A stretch of 25,654 nt of DNA, from the NCBI GenBank assembly GCA_946886065.1, contig CAMPHU010000050.1, positions 1 to 25,654 of the forward strand, given 5' to 3'. This DNA is from an uncultured Massilia sp. (GTDB lineage: Bacteria; Pseudomonadota; Gammaproteobacteria; Burkholderiales; Burkholderiaceae). Made by a program: the position numbers and the translations under genes. Positions 1 through 10,034 of this stretch are shown piece after piece (positions within the stretch are counted from its first letter, which is position 1; each line of letters starts with the position of its first letter). A model generated the notes under the pieces. It was given only the letters and a program-made list of their open reading frames with translations, did not search any database and was not told the DNA's origin.

Positions 1-2
1 GC

Positions 3-191
3 GCTTCCACCACGGTTGAAAAGCAGCCGGGCGAGAAAGTGGCCTACGAGGACCGCTACGTCCCGACCGGCACCTTGTTCCGGAATCAGGATCCGAAGCG
101 TACCGACAGGACGCGGGTCACCAACGGTTCAGAACTGGAGGAAATGGTTCGCAACGGTGGCGGGGTCACCAACCCGGGCGCCAAGATGTAA
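3..191 (+). CDS. Small conserved protein, C-terminal part (paralogue of the next gene)
   Basis: Partial gene: the 5' end lies outside the window. The frame opened at base 3 encodes 62 residues ending in NPGAKM and a TAA stop. It aligns closely with the protein at 400-645; both share the blocks RYVPTGTLF, DPKRTDRT and a closing Asn/Asp-Pro-x-Ala-x-Met. By analogy with that paralogue, the missing start probably encodes a lipoprotein signal peptide, but this cannot be seen here. I do not recognise a function. The gene is followed after 20 bases by a rho-independent terminator nearly identical to the one after its paralogue, so gene and terminator look duplicated together. The overlapping frame from base 16 is a shadow. 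Coding status is well supported by the conservation between the two copies; the function is unknown. Confidence 0.8.
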   Translation, partial: ASTTVEKQPGEKVAYEDRYVPTGTLFRNQDPKRTDRTRVTNGSELEEMVRNGGGVTNPGAKM

Positions 192-211
192 GCTGCACAA
201 GCCAGGTTGCG

Positions 212-248
212 AGGGCCGTGGACGCGCTGCGTTCACGGCCCTTTTTCT
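212..248 (+). terminator. Rho-independent terminator of the first small gene
   Basis: A GC-rich hairpin with arms AGGGCCGTG and CACGGCCCT around a short loop is followed by a T-rich run. It begins 20 bases after the TAA stop. Its arms match those of the terminator at 664-706. Confidence 0.85.
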
Positions 249-299
249 TTGGCGCCGTTCCCACGACCCCTTGTACACCCGTCCGGGAAGCGACAATTG

Positions 300-329
300 G
301 TGACATTGAAGCGGATTTCCCCATATTAG
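300..329 (+). promoter_or_regulatory. Possible sigma70 promoter for the second small gene
   Basis: GTGACA (300-305, 5 of 6 to the -35 consensus) and TATTAG (324-329, 4 of 6) are 18 bases apart, in an AT-richer stretch between the terminator and the next gene. A second -10 candidate, TAGAAT, overlaps at 327-332. Weak support; no experiment or comparison was possible. Confidence 0.3.
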
Positions 330-399
330 AATGACATGCGTTGTTTGCATCAATTGAACGAAGATGCGCACAACATACATACATTTAAAACGGAGATCG

Positions 400-645
400 A
401 TGACCATGAAGACCACTTTGACGGCCCTCTGCGCGATTGCGCTGCTGACCGGCTGCGCCGCCACGCCCACCGGCTCGGCACCCGGCGACAAGCTCGCCCA
501 GGAGGAACGCTATGTTCCGACCGGGACCCTGTTCTCCAAGAAGGACCCGAAGCGCACCGACCGCACCAAGGTCACCAGCGGCGAGGACCTGGAGAACATG
601 CTGCGCCAGAGCGGCTCGGTGCTGGACCCGAACGCACGCATGTAA
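400..645 (+). CDS. Small lipoprotein of unknown function
   Basis: An 81-residue protein. The N-terminus is a lipoprotein signal peptide: a basic start (MTMK), a hydrophobic stretch and the lipobox LLTGC with Cys at residue 19. After lipidation a hydrophilic domain of about 60 residues remains, with the blocks ERYVPTGTLF, DPKRTDRT and LDPNARM shared with the partial gene at 3-191. A GGAG at 392-395 lies 4 bases before the ATG at 400 and 10 before the ATG at 406, so translation may start at either. Upstream in-frame ATG 364 has no ribosome-binding site and would add a non-signal extension. The gene has its own terminator 18 bases downstream and converges with pulA. Probably an envelope lipoprotein; the function is not recognised. 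The conserved tail in both paralogues suggests it matters. Confidence 0.85.
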   Translation: MTMKTTLTALCAIALLTGCAATPTGSAPGDKLAQEERYVPTGTLFSKKDPKRTDRTKVTSGEDLENMLRQSGSVLDPNARM

Positions 646-663
646 TCGACAAAGACTGCTTCC

Positions 664-703
664 AAGGGCCGTGAGCGCGCTGCGTCCACGGCCCTTCTTC
701 TTT

Positions 704-706
<3 letters not shown>
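664..706 (+). terminator. Rho-independent terminator, second small gene
   Basis: Arms AAGGGCCGTG and CACGGCCCTT, then a T-rich tract. It overlaps the stop codon of the convergent pulA gene. The hairpin is almost a copy of the one at 212-248. Confidence 0.85.
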
Positions 707-3814
<3,108 letters not shown>

Positions 3815-3894
3815 TGTGTCTCCTCTATCATTTTGTCTGCGCTGCCTTCGTAGCGAGGCTCCAGTACCGGCGGCAGCGGTGGCCTGCGGTCACT

Positions 3895-3935
3895 GTGTAA
3901 TATTACTACTTAAGTTAGCAAAAATGTAAAGAAGT
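3895..3935 (-). promoter_or_regulatory. AT-rich probable promoter region of pulA
   Basis: A short AT-rich island in otherwise GC-rich DNA, 80-120 bases before pulA. It holds TTTACA on the minus strand (3925-3930) and several -10-like hexamers, plus a perfect palindrome GTAATATTAC at 3897-3906 that could be an operator. The exact promoter cannot be fixed. Confidence 0.35.
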
Positions 3936-3965
3936 ATGCAGCTTGCGGCGGATGCGCGACAGGCG

Positions 3966-3998
3966 AAAAAAAAGCGGAGCATGCGCTCCGCTTTTTTG
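3966..3998 (-). terminator. Terminator after the phosphate transporter gene
   Basis: A hairpin with arms GCGGAGC and GCTCCGC, flanked by A-rich and T-rich runs, so it reads as a terminator from either side. It begins 17 bases after the pit stop codon. Confidence 0.9.
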
Positions 3999-4014
3999 CC
4001 GGCCAAGCCGGGAA

Positions 4015-5025
4015 TTACATGATGTGGGTGCCGATCCACCAGGCCACCGCCGCCATGAAGGCCGAGGCCGGGATGGTGAAGATCCAGGCCCAGACGATGT
4101 TGCCGGCCACGCCCCAGCGCACCGCCGAGGCCTTCTGCGAGGCGCCCACGCCGACGATCGCGCCGGTGATGGTGTGGGTGGTCGAGACCGGGATGCCCCA
4201 GAAGCTGGCCATCAGCAGGGTCATGGCGCCGCCGGTCTCCGCGCAGAAGCCGCCGACGGGCTTGAGCTTGGTGATCTTCTGGCCCATGGTCTTGACGATG
4301 CGCCAGCCGCCGAACAGGGTGCCGAAGCTGATCGCCGCATAGCAGGAGATGATGACCCAGGTCGGCGGGAGCGCATCCGTCGGGCTGGTGTAGCCCGCCG
4401 CGATCAGCAGCATCCAGATGATGCCCATGGTCTTCTGCGCGTCGTTGCCGCCGTGGCCCAGCGAATAGCCGGCGGCCGAGGCAAGCTGCAGGCGGCGGAA
4501 CCAGACGTCGACCTTGCGCGGGGTGGATTTCACGAAGATCCACGACACCATGAGCATGATGACCGAGCCGAGCACGAAGCCCAGCAGCGGCGCCAGCACG
4601 ATGAACATCACGGTCTTGATCAGGCCCGCCGAGATCAGCGCGCCGGTCCCGGACTTGGCCACCGCGGCGCCGACCAGGCCGCCGATCAGGGCGTGCGAGG
4701 ACGAGGACGGGATGCCGTAGTACCAGGTGATGATGTTCCAGACAATGGCCCCGACGAGGGCCCCGAAGATCACGTAGTGGTCGACCACATGCGGATCGAT
4801 CGTCCCCTTGCCGATGGTCTGCGCGACCTTCATGCTGACCACGAAGATCGCGATGAAGTTGAAGAACGCAGCCATGGCCACCGCGGTTTGCGGCTTCAGG
4901 ACGCCGGTGGAGACGACGGTCGCGATCGCGTTCGCCGAATCGTGGAAGCCGTTCATGAAGTCGAACACCAGCGCCAGCAGCACCAGCATGCCCAGCACGT
5001 AAATGCTGATGTGTAGAGTTTCCAT
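4015..5025 (-). CDS. pit: Inorganic phosphate transporter, PiT family
   Basis: 336 residues, a multi-helix inner-membrane carrier. It shows the internal duplication typical of PiT/PHO-4 carriers: GFHDSANAIAT at 26-36 and HGGNDAQKTMG at 191-201 are the two signature repeats, and GIPSSSSH (104-111) and GIPVSTTH are the matching second pair. Family members import phosphate, usually as a metal-phosphate complex driven by protons. It lies 24 bases downstream of a DUF47 gene, the usual partner of this transporter class. The ATG at 5025 has only a weak ribosome-binding site, consistent with translation following the upstream gene. A strong terminator follows. The family assignment is secure; ion coupling is from family knowledge. 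Confidence 0.95.
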   Translation of the reverse strand: METLHISIYVLGMLVLLALVFDFMNGFHDSANAIATVVSTGVLKPQTAVAMAAFFNFIAIFVVSMKVAQTIGKGTIDPHVVDHYVIFGALVGAIVWNIITWYYGIPSSSSHALIGGLVGAAVAKSGTGALISAGLIKTVMFIVLAPLLGFVLGSVIMLMVSWIFVKSTPRKVDVWFRRLQLASAAGYSLGHGGNDAQKTMGIIWMLLIAAGYTSPTDALPPTWVIISCYAAISFGTLFGGWRIVKTMGQKITKLKPVGGFCAETGGAMTLLMASFWGIPVSTTHTITGAIVGVGASQKASAVRWGVAGNIVWAWIFTIPASAFMAAVAWWIGTHIM

Positions 5026-5049
5026 AGTTATTCTTGTTCTGTGGCCGCG

Positions 5050-5676
5050 TTACGCGTTTTCGACGATGATGCCTTCGATGATGTTGGCGACATCTTCGCA
5101 ACGGTCGGTGACGGTCTCGAGGATCTCGTAGATGGCTTTCATCTTGATCAGGTTGCGCACGTCCGGTTCATCGCGGAACAGCTTGGACATGGCGGCGCGC
5201 ATCACGTGGTCGGCGTCCGACTCGAAGCGGTCGATCTCTTCGCAGATGGCGACGATCTTCTGGGCGTTGCCCATGTCGTGCAGCATGGCGACGGCTTCCT
5301 GCACCTTCAGGCAGGCCGACAGGCACAGCTCGGCCAGGCGCTTGGCTTCCGGGGTCACCGCATGCAGGTCGTACAGCGAGATGGTCTGGGCCGCGTCTTC
5401 CATCATGTCGAGGATGTCGTCCATGCGGGTGATCAGCTTGTGGATGTCGTCGCGGTCGAGCGGGGTGATGAAGGTCTTGTGCAGCAGGTCGACGCAGGCG
5501 TAGGTGATCTTGTCAGCCTGTTTTTCGATGCTTTCCACGGCATGGGTACGGTTTTCCAGGTCGTCGAAGTTGGTCATCAGGCCAACCATTTCCTGCGCAC
5601 CCTTCACGCACAGTGCGGCGTGCTGGTTGAATAAGTCGAAAAACTTGCCCTCCTGGGGCATCAGGCGTCCAAACAT
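5050..5676 (-). CDS. DUF47 family PhoU-like protein, PiT accessory
   Basis: 208 residues, mostly helical. It starts MFGRLMPQEGKFFDLFNQHA and contains conserved DUF47 segments, including the acidic helix with DDIHKLITRMDDILDMMEDA and the later RFESDADHVMR. DUF47 proteins resemble PhoU and are nearly always encoded next to a PiT transporter, whose activity they are thought to modulate. Here the pit gene follows after 24 bases, so the two form a unit. The ATG is preceded by ACGGAGAA. No Pho box was recognised upstream. The molecular role is inferred from family and neighbourhood. Confidence 0.93.
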   Translation of the reverse strand: MFGRLMPQEGKFFDLFNQHAALCVKGAQEMVGLMTNFDDLENRTHAVESIEKQADKITYACVDLLHKTFITPLDRDDIHKLITRMDDILDMMEDAAQTISLYDLHAVTPEAKRLAELCLSACLKVQEAVAMLHDMGNAQKIVAICEEIDRFESDADHVMRAAMSKLFRDEPDVRNLIKMKAIYEILETVTDRCEDVANIIEGIIVENA

Positions 5677-5712
5677 ATTGTTCTCCGTAGTGAATCTCTT
5701 GGGACATCGAAA

Positions 5713-5738
5713 CCGCTGCGCCGATCGGCAGCGGCATT
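5713..5738 (-). terminator. Possible weak terminator between dnaB and the DUF47 gene
   Basis: An inverted repeat, CCGCTGC and GCAGCGG around a short spacer, starts about 15 bases after the dnaB stop. On the minus strand only three T follow, so termination, if any, would be weak. It could equally be part of the leader of the DUF47 gene. Confidence 0.35.
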
Positions 5739-5750
5739 GTTATCGACGGT

Positions 5751-7148
5751 TTAGTCGCCTTGGTAGATGGCGAGGTTACCGCTGTAATTGCCAAACTTGG
5801 TGTACTGGCCGATCCAGGTCAGGCGAATCGCGCCGATCGGACCGTTACGCTGCTTGCCGATGATGATCTCGGCGGTTCCCTTGTCGGGCGAGTCCGGATT
5901 GTAGACCTCGTCGCGATACAGGAAGATGATCACGTCCGCATCCTGCTCGATAGCGCCGGATTCGCGCAGGTCGGACATGACGGGCCGTTTGTTGGGACGT
6001 TGTTCCAGCGAGCGGTTCAGCTGGGACAGCGCGATGACCGGGCAATGCAATTCCTTGGCCAGGCCCTTGAGCGAACGCGAAATCTCCGAGATCTCGGAGG
6101 CGCGGTTGTCGCCCGGCTGGCTGCCCTGCATCAGCTGCAGGTAGTCGACGATGATCAGGCCCAGTTTGCCGCATTGGCGGGCCAGGCGGCGCGCGCGTGC
6201 GCGCATCTCGATCGGGTTCAGCGCCGGCGTCTCATCGATATAGAGCTGGGCGTCGTTCATCTTCTGGATGGCGTGCGTCAGGCGCGGCCAGTCCTCGTCG
6301 TTCAGGCGGCCGGTACGCAGGCGGTGCTGGTCGAGCTGGCCCACCGAACCCAGCATACGCATGGCCAGCTGGGCGCCGCCCATTTCCATGGAGAACACGG
6401 CCACCGGCAGGCCCGCTTCGATGGCGACGTTCTCGCCGATGTTGACCGAGAACGCGGTCTTGCCCATCGACGGACGGCCGGCCACGATGACCAGGTCGCC
6501 CGGCTGCAGGCCGGAGGTCATGCGGTCGAGGTCGATGAAGCCGGTCGGGACGCCGGTGATCTCGCCCTGGTTCTCGCGCGAATACAGTTCGTCGATGCGC
6601 TCGACCACCTGGGTCAGCAGCGGCTGCACCGCGGTCCAGCCCTGGGCGCCGCGCGCGCCCTGCTCGGCGATGGCGAAGATCTTGGACTCGGCCTCGTCCA
6701 GCATCTGCTTGACTTCCTTGCCCTGCGGATTGAAGGCATTGCCGGAAATCTCGTCGGCGACGGTGATGAGCTTGCGCAGGATGCCGCGGTCGCGCACGAT
6801 CTCGGCGTAGCGGCGGATGTTGGCCGCCGACGGCGTGTTCTGCGCCATCGCGTTCAGGTATTGCAGTCCGCCCACATCCTCGGCCTTGCCGAGCTGGTTG
6901 CAGGCTTCATAGACCGTGATCACGTCCGCCGGCTTGCCCGAGTTGATCAGGCGGATCATCTGTTCGAAGATGATGCGGTGGTCGTAGCGGTAGAAGTCGT
7001 CCGCGTGCATGAAATCGGCAATGCGGTCCCAGGCCGCGTTATCGCGCAGCAAGCCGCCGATGACGGACTGTTCTGCTTCGATGGAGTGCGGCGGGATGCG
7101 CAGGGATTCGATTTGCGGATCGGCGGGAGCGGAATTCATGGGCGGCAT
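5751..7148 (-). CDS. dnaB: Replicative DNA helicase DnaB
   Basis: 465 residues from the chosen start. It is the hexameric 5'-3' helicase of the replication fork. The N-terminal domain begins at RIPPHSIEAEQSVIGGLL, followed by a linker and the RecA-like motor domain with Walker A GRPSMGKT (about 224-231) and LIIVDYLQLMQG as the Walker B region. Length fits the family. The frame is open up to 7196, but that start would abut the upstream terminator. The ATG at 7148 has GGAG eight bases before it. Another ATG at 7139 follows three codons later. A TATAAT sits at 7145-7150, so transcription may begin at or near 7139. dnaB follows rplI as in many betaproteobacteria, but the terminator between them suggests partly independent expression. 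Confidence 0.95.
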   Translation of the reverse strand: MPPMNSAPADPQIESLRIPPHSIEAEQSVIGGLLRDNAAWDRIADFMHADDFYRYDHRIIFEQMIRLINSGKPADVITVYEACNQLGKAEDVGGLQYLNAMAQNTPSAANIRRYAEIVRDRGILRKLITVADEISGNAFNPQGKEVKQMLDEAESKIFAIAEQGARGAQGWTAVQPLLTQVVERIDELYSRENQGEITGVPTGFIDLDRMTSGLQPGDLVIVAGRPSMGKTAFSVNIGENVAIEAGLPVAVFSMEMGGAQLAMRMLGSVGQLDQHRLRTGRLNDEDWPRLTHAIQKMNDAQLYIDETPALNPIEMRARARRLARQCGKLGLIIVDYLQLMQGSQPGDNRASEISEISRSLKGLAKELHCPVIALSQLNRSLEQRPNKRPVMSDLRESGAIEQDADVIIFLYRDEVYNPDSPDKGTAEIIIGKQRNGPIGAIRLTWIGQYTKFGNYSGNLAIYQGD

Positions 7149-7150
7149 TA
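7145..7150 (-). promoter_or_regulatory. TATAAT hexamer at the dnaB start, possible -10 box
   Basis: A perfect TATAAT overlaps the first dnaB ATG (7148) and ends six bases before the second ATG (7139). With usual spacing, transcription would start at the A of the second ATG, giving a leaderless mRNA. The -35 at 17 bases (TTCAGC) is poor, so this may be chance. Confidence 0.3.
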
Positions 7151-7197
7151 TACCTGCTCCGGTCACGCGGCTGAAATAATTGGAGAATTTTGCCAAT

Positions 7198-7227
7198 AAA
7201 AAAAGCCGGGCGAACCCGGCTTTTTTC
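7198..7227 (-). terminator. Terminator after rplI
   Basis: On the minus strand, GCCGGG-TTCG-CCCGGC followed by a run of seven T. The UUCG tetraloop makes a very stable hairpin. It lies about 32 bases after the rplI stop and ahead of dnaB. Confidence 0.9.
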
Positions 7228-7258
7228 TTTTATACAACAACAGCTTAGCTGTGCTGAA

Positions 7259-7711
7259 TCAGGCTGCTTCGCCCACGACGGCGATGGTGATCTCCGAGAC
7301 CACATCGGTGTGCAGGGCGACGGCCACCGGGAATTCGCCGGTGGTCTTCAGCGGGCCGGTCGGCAGGCGAACCTGCGACTTCTCGACCGGGAAGCCTTGC
7401 TTGCTCAGGGCTTCGGCGATGTCGAAGTTGGTGACCGAACCGAACAGACGGCCGTCCACGCCGGCTTTCTGGGCGATGGTGACGGTCATGCCGCTCAGCT
7501 TGTCGCCTTGCGCCTGGGCAGCAGCCAGCTTTTCAGCAGCAGCTTTTTCCAGTTCGGCGCGCTTGGCTTCGAACTCGGCCACGGCCGACTGGGTCGCGCG
7601 GCGTGCCATCTTTTGCGGGATCAGGAAGTTACGTGCGTAACCGTCCTTGACTTTGACGACGTCGCCCAGGTTGCCGACGTTGACTACTTTTTCCAACAGA
7701 ATAACTTGCAT
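7259..7711 (-). CDS. rplI: 50S ribosomal protein L9
   Basis: 150 residues, the normal length for bL9. The N-terminal RNA-binding domain reads [33 protein letters not shown] in the standard family pattern. A long charged connecting helix follows (about 40-75), then the C-terminal domain. It binds 23S rRNA at the base of the L1 stalk. It is the last gene of rpsF-priB-rpsR-rplI, 38 bases after rpsR, with GGAG well placed before the ATG and a strong terminator downstream. Confidence 0.97.
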   Translation of the reverse strand: MQVILLEKVVNVGNLGDVVKVKDGYARNFLIPQKMARRATQSAVAEFEAKRAELEKAAAEKLAAAQAQGDKLSGMTVTIAQKAGVDGRLFGSVTNFDIAEALSKQGFPVEKSQVRLPTGPLKTTGEFPVAVALHTDVVSEITIAVVGEAA

Positions 7712-7749
7712 GTTTTATCTCCAGGATATCTGACTGTCGTGGCCGACGA

Positions 7750-8040
7750 TTAAGCGTTGTGCAGGTCGGTGTACGGCAGCAGCGCGAGGTAGCGGGCGCG
7801 CTTGATGGCGGTGTCGACCTGGCGCTGGTAGTGCGCCTTGGTGCCGGTCAGGCGTGCCGGCATGATCTTGCCGTTTTCCTGGACGAAGTCCTTCAGGGTG
7901 TCGACGTCCTTGTAGTCCACCTGTTCCACGCCGGCGGCGGTGAAGCGGCAGAACTTCTTGCGCTTGAACAGCGGGTTCTGCTGTTTGCGCTTGAGTTTTT
8001 CTTTAGCTTTGTTTTTGTCGAACTTTTTACCGAATGCCAT
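7750..8040 (-). CDS. rpsR: 30S ribosomal protein S18
   Basis: 96 residues. The core [32 protein letters not shown] and the basic [12 protein letters not shown] near the end are typical of bS18. The N-terminus is somewhat extended and lysine-rich compared with the E. coli protein (75 residues), as is common in betaproteobacteria. S18 pairs with S6 on the 30S platform; both are encoded in this operon. priB lies 30 bases upstream and rplI 38 downstream. Confidence 0.97.
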   Translation of the reverse strand: MAFGKKFDKNKAKEKLKRKQQNPLFKRKKFCRFTAAGVEQVDYKDVDTLKDFVQENGKIMPARLTGTKAHYQRQVDTAIKRARYLALLPYTDLHNA

Positions 8041-8070
8041 TTTGAGGCTCCTGTATCTATCTAGTGCCGC

Positions 8071-8361
8071 TTAGGCGGCTTGAAAATCAATGATGTGAAA
8101 CACCAGGGCTTTGCTGTTGCGGTTTTTCTTTGCGAGGAATCCGCTGAAACGGTAGCTGGCGCCGAGTTCCGCGCTGCCGAACCTGCCTGAAATCTCACCC
8201 GCGGCGAAGGCGGGGATTTCGAACTCGACCTGCCTTGCGACACCGGCTTCTTCCTGTTGCCCACTGTGCATCAGGATGGCGGACACGATGGGCACGCCGG
8301 CCGGGGTGTAGCGCAGGACATCACGCTCGGCGATGGTCGCTACGAGCTCGAGCTGGTTCAC
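8071..8361 (-). CDS. priB: Primosomal replication protein PriB
   Basis: 96 residues forming a single OB-fold, related to single-strand binding protein but without its acidic tail. It starts MNQLELVATIAERDVLRYTP and carries GVPIVSAILMHSGQQ and the closing FHIIDFQAA typical of PriB in this operon. It binds single-stranded DNA and helps PriA restart stalled forks and reload DnaB. Its place between rpsF and rpsR is diagnostic. Spacing is 33 bases after rpsF and 30 before rpsR. Close homologues are often annotated simply as single-strand binding protein. Confidence 0.93.
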   Translation of the reverse strand: MNQLELVATIAERDVLRYTPAGVPIVSAILMHSGQQEEAGVARQVEFEIPAFAAGEISGRFGSAELGASYRFSGFLAKKNRNSKALVFHIIDFQAA

Positions 8362-8394
8362 TACTACCGTTATTACTGATTCCTGGAGAAAAAC

Positions 8395-8781
8395 TTAGGC
8401 AGCTGCGGCCGGGGCAGCGGCTGCTGCTTCTGCGCGGTGGCTCTTGGCTGCGTCTTCGCGCTGGACCGACTTCATCATCGGCGACGGTGCGGTTTCAGCT
8501 TTCTTCATCTTAACGGTCAGATGACGCAGGACAGCATCATTGAATTTGAATGCGGTTTCCAGCTCGACCAGGGTCTCGTTGTCGCACTCGATGTTCATGC
8601 AGATGTAGTGAGCCTTCGGCAGCTTCTGGATCTGGTAAGCCATCTGGCGACGGCCCCAGTCTTCCACGCGATGGATGTTACCGCCGCGGCTGGTCACCGT
8701 GGTCTTGTAACGCTCGATCATCGCCGGAACTTGCTCGCTCTGGTCCGGGTGGACGATAAAAACGATTTCATAATGACGCAT
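8395..8781 (-). CDS. rpsF: 30S ribosomal protein S6
   Basis: 128 residues from [17 protein letters not shown]. The frame continues 12 codons upstream, but the ATG at 8781 has a strong AAGGAG six bases before it and matches the family start. The bS6 fold is covered by about 95 residues ([27 protein letters not shown]). A low-complexity tail ends [12 protein letters not shown], a common type of S6 extension. S6 forms a heterodimer with S18, which can bind the leader of its own mRNA; a candidate site is at 8813-8840. First gene of the operon. Confidence 0.97.
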   Translation of the reverse strand: MRHYEIVFIVHPDQSEQVPAMIERYKTTVTSRGGNIHRVEDWGRRQMAYQIQKLPKAHYICMNIECDNETLVELETAFKFNDAVLRHLTVKMKKAETAPSPMMKSVQREDAAKSHRAEAAAAAPAAAA

Positions 8782-8812
8782 GCAACACTCCTTGAGGACG
8801 TTTAAACAAATG

Positions 8813-8840
8813 CCCACCTCGGCGTCAAGACGAGTGTGGG
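8813..8840 (-). ncRNA. Candidate S6:S18-binding hairpin in the rpsF leader
   Basis: On the minus strand the rpsF 5' leader can fold into a hairpin: outer stem CCCAC/GTGGG, inner stem CTC/GAG, then GT/AC closing a CTTG loop, with an unpaired GCC on the 3' side forming a GCCG segment. Known S6:S18 autoregulatory motifs have a hairpin with a bulge containing CCG. The position, 32 bases before the rpsF start, fits. The assignment is by eye and needs a covariance-model check. Confidence 0.5.
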
Positions 8841-8855
8841 AAGGGAAAGCCTTCG

Positions 8856-8861
8856 ATTATA
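8856..8861 (-). promoter_or_regulatory. -10 box of the rpsF operon promoter
   Basis: A perfect TATAAT on the minus strand places a start site near 8849 and a leader of about 68 bases that contains the hairpin at 8813-8840. No good -35 hexamer is seen at the usual distance. Confidence 0.5.
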
Positions 8862-8943
8862 GCCTGAAAAGTGGGTGGAAGGGAAATGGAATCTTGGGCG
8901 GCGGCGGCTCGCTGCGCGCTGGCGATGTTGGCGGTTTGCTACG

Positions 8944-9076
8944 GACCTGGGTTCCGGCCGAGGGCGACGCCGAGTCCCGGAAAGACGTGCCAACAGGCGC
9001 GGTCGACGCCGATAGCGCGATGTTTCCGCACCGTAAAAAACGTCACCCGGCGAAGGCCGGGATCCAAGTTTGCGTG
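8944..9076. repeat. Palindromic intergenic repeat, copy 1 (before lexA)
   Basis: An element of about 133 bases with imperfect inverted ends: the left end contains ACCTGGGTTCCGGCC, and the right end read in reverse is ACTTGGATCCCGGCC. The right part has a perfect hairpin CCCGGC-GAAG-GCCGGG (9046-9061). The last 18 bases, GGGATCCAAGTTTGCGTG (9059-9076), are identical to the end of copy 2 after lexA. It has no coding potential and occupies much of the 429-base rpsF-lexA gap. Confidence 0.65.
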
Positions 9077-9160
9077 CAAACCACCACATTCCCCCCTCCT
9101 CACCCCGCGCTGCACAAATTTTTTACACTTTTCGCGCGTTCCCCCTTGCGCATACCAGAA

Positions 9161-9180
9161 TACTGTACAAAAATACAGTC
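9161..9180 (+). promoter_or_regulatory. LexA-binding site (SOS box) of lexA
   Basis: The core CTGT-N8-ACAG at 9163-9178 (CTGTACAAAAATACAG) matches the gamma/betaproteobacterial LexA operator. It ends 30 bases before the lexA start, which indicates autorepression relieved by RecA-stimulated LexA cleavage after DNA damage. Confidence 0.93.
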
Positions 9181-9210
9181 TGCTCCTACAACCATAGCTG
9201 TAACACACCC

Positions 9211-9843
9211 ATGCTCAAGCTCACTGCAAGGCAAGAACAGATCCTCAACCTGATCAAGGAAGCGATCGAGAACACCGGCTTCCCGCCGACACGCGCCGAG
9301 ATTGCGGCCGAACTGGGCTTCAAGTCGGCCAATGCGGCCGAGGAGCACCTGCAGGCCCTGGCGCGCAAGGGCGCGATCGAGATTTCGCCGGGCACCTCGC
9401 GCGGCATCCGCCTGGTCGGCGCCAGCGTCGAGCAGATCCCGATGCCGCCGCCGGCCCTGATGATGTCCCTGCCCCTGGTCGGCCGCGTCGCCGCGGGCTC
9501 GCCCATCCTGGCCCAGGAACACGTGGAAGCCACCTACAGCGTCGACGCCGCCATGTTCTCGGCGCGGCCGGACTTCCTGCTGAAGGTCAAGGGCTGGTCG
9601 ATGCGCGATGCCGGCATCTGCGACGGCGACTTTTTGGCGGTCAAGAAGATCGACAGCGCCAAGAACGGCCAGATCGTCGTCGCCCGCCTGGGTGAGGAAG
9701 TGACGGTCAAGCGCTACCGCAAGACGGGCAATACCGTCGAGCTGCTGCCGGAGAATCCGGACTTCAAGGTGATCCGGGTGGAACCGGGGGACGAGTTTGC
9801 GCTCGAAGGACTGGCTGTTGGGTTGATGCGTAGCTGGCACTGA
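9211..9843 (+). CDS. lexA: SOS repressor LexA
   Basis: 210 residues from ATG 9211. The N-terminal winged helix-turn-helix domain (about 1-70: [20 protein letters not shown], then [13 protein letters not shown]) binds the SOS box. The C-terminal S24-type self-cleaving domain has the scissile Ala95-Gly96, nucleophile Ser130 in GWSMRDAG and the general base Lys167 in VTVKRYR. All functional residues are present. The frame is open up to 9070, but that extension would include the SOS box, so 9211 is the start. There is no clear Shine-Dalgarno sequence; the upstream stretch is CA-rich. lexA is the only full-length plus-strand gene in the centre of the window and is divergent from the rpsF operon. 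Confidence 0.97.
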   Translation: MLKLTARQEQILNLIKEAIENTGFPPTRAEIAAELGFKSANAAEEHLQALARKGAIEISPGTSRGIRLVGASVEQIPMPPPALMMSLPLVGRVAAGSPILAQEHVEATYSVDAAMFSARPDFLLKVKGWSMRDAGICDGDFLAVKKIDSAKNGQIVVARLGEEVTVKRYRKTGNTVELLPENPDFKVIRVEPGDEFALEGLAVGLMRSWH

Positions 9844-9869
9844 GTGCCATGTTGCGGTAACTCTGCGCT

Positions 9870-10020
9870 GCGAAACCTGGGTCCCTGCCTACGCGGGGAT
9901 GACCTTGATTCAGTGTGCCGATGGTTTCTGCACTACAACTTCGACTATGTTCGTCAGCACGTCATTCCCGCCACTGGCGGCAACGACTCCCCGCGTAGGC
10001 GGGGATCCAAGTTTGCGTGA
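9870..10020. repeat. Palindromic intergenic repeat, copy 2 (after lexA)
   Basis: An element of about 150 bases with inverted ends. The left hairpin is CCCTGC-CTAC-GCGGGG (9883-9898), the right hairpin CCCCGC-GTAG-GCGGGG (9990-10005). The right end GGGATCCAAGTTTGCGTG (10003-10020) is identical to that of copy 1. A third small palindromic patch, CCCGCCACTGGCGG, lies at about 9968. It fills the gap between lexA and the Sel1-like gene. Its hairpins may also end lexA transcription. Confidence 0.7.
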
Positions 10021-10034
10021 TCAGCTACCACCGC

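Noticed and set aside
7149..7196. Longer DnaB start at 7196
   Set aside because: It would start immediately after the T-run of the rplI terminator and has no ribosome-binding site.
9070..9210. N-terminal extension of LexA by 47 residues
   Set aside because: It would cover the SOS box, and its sequence does not resemble LexA. The family start [10 protein letters not shown] is at 9211.
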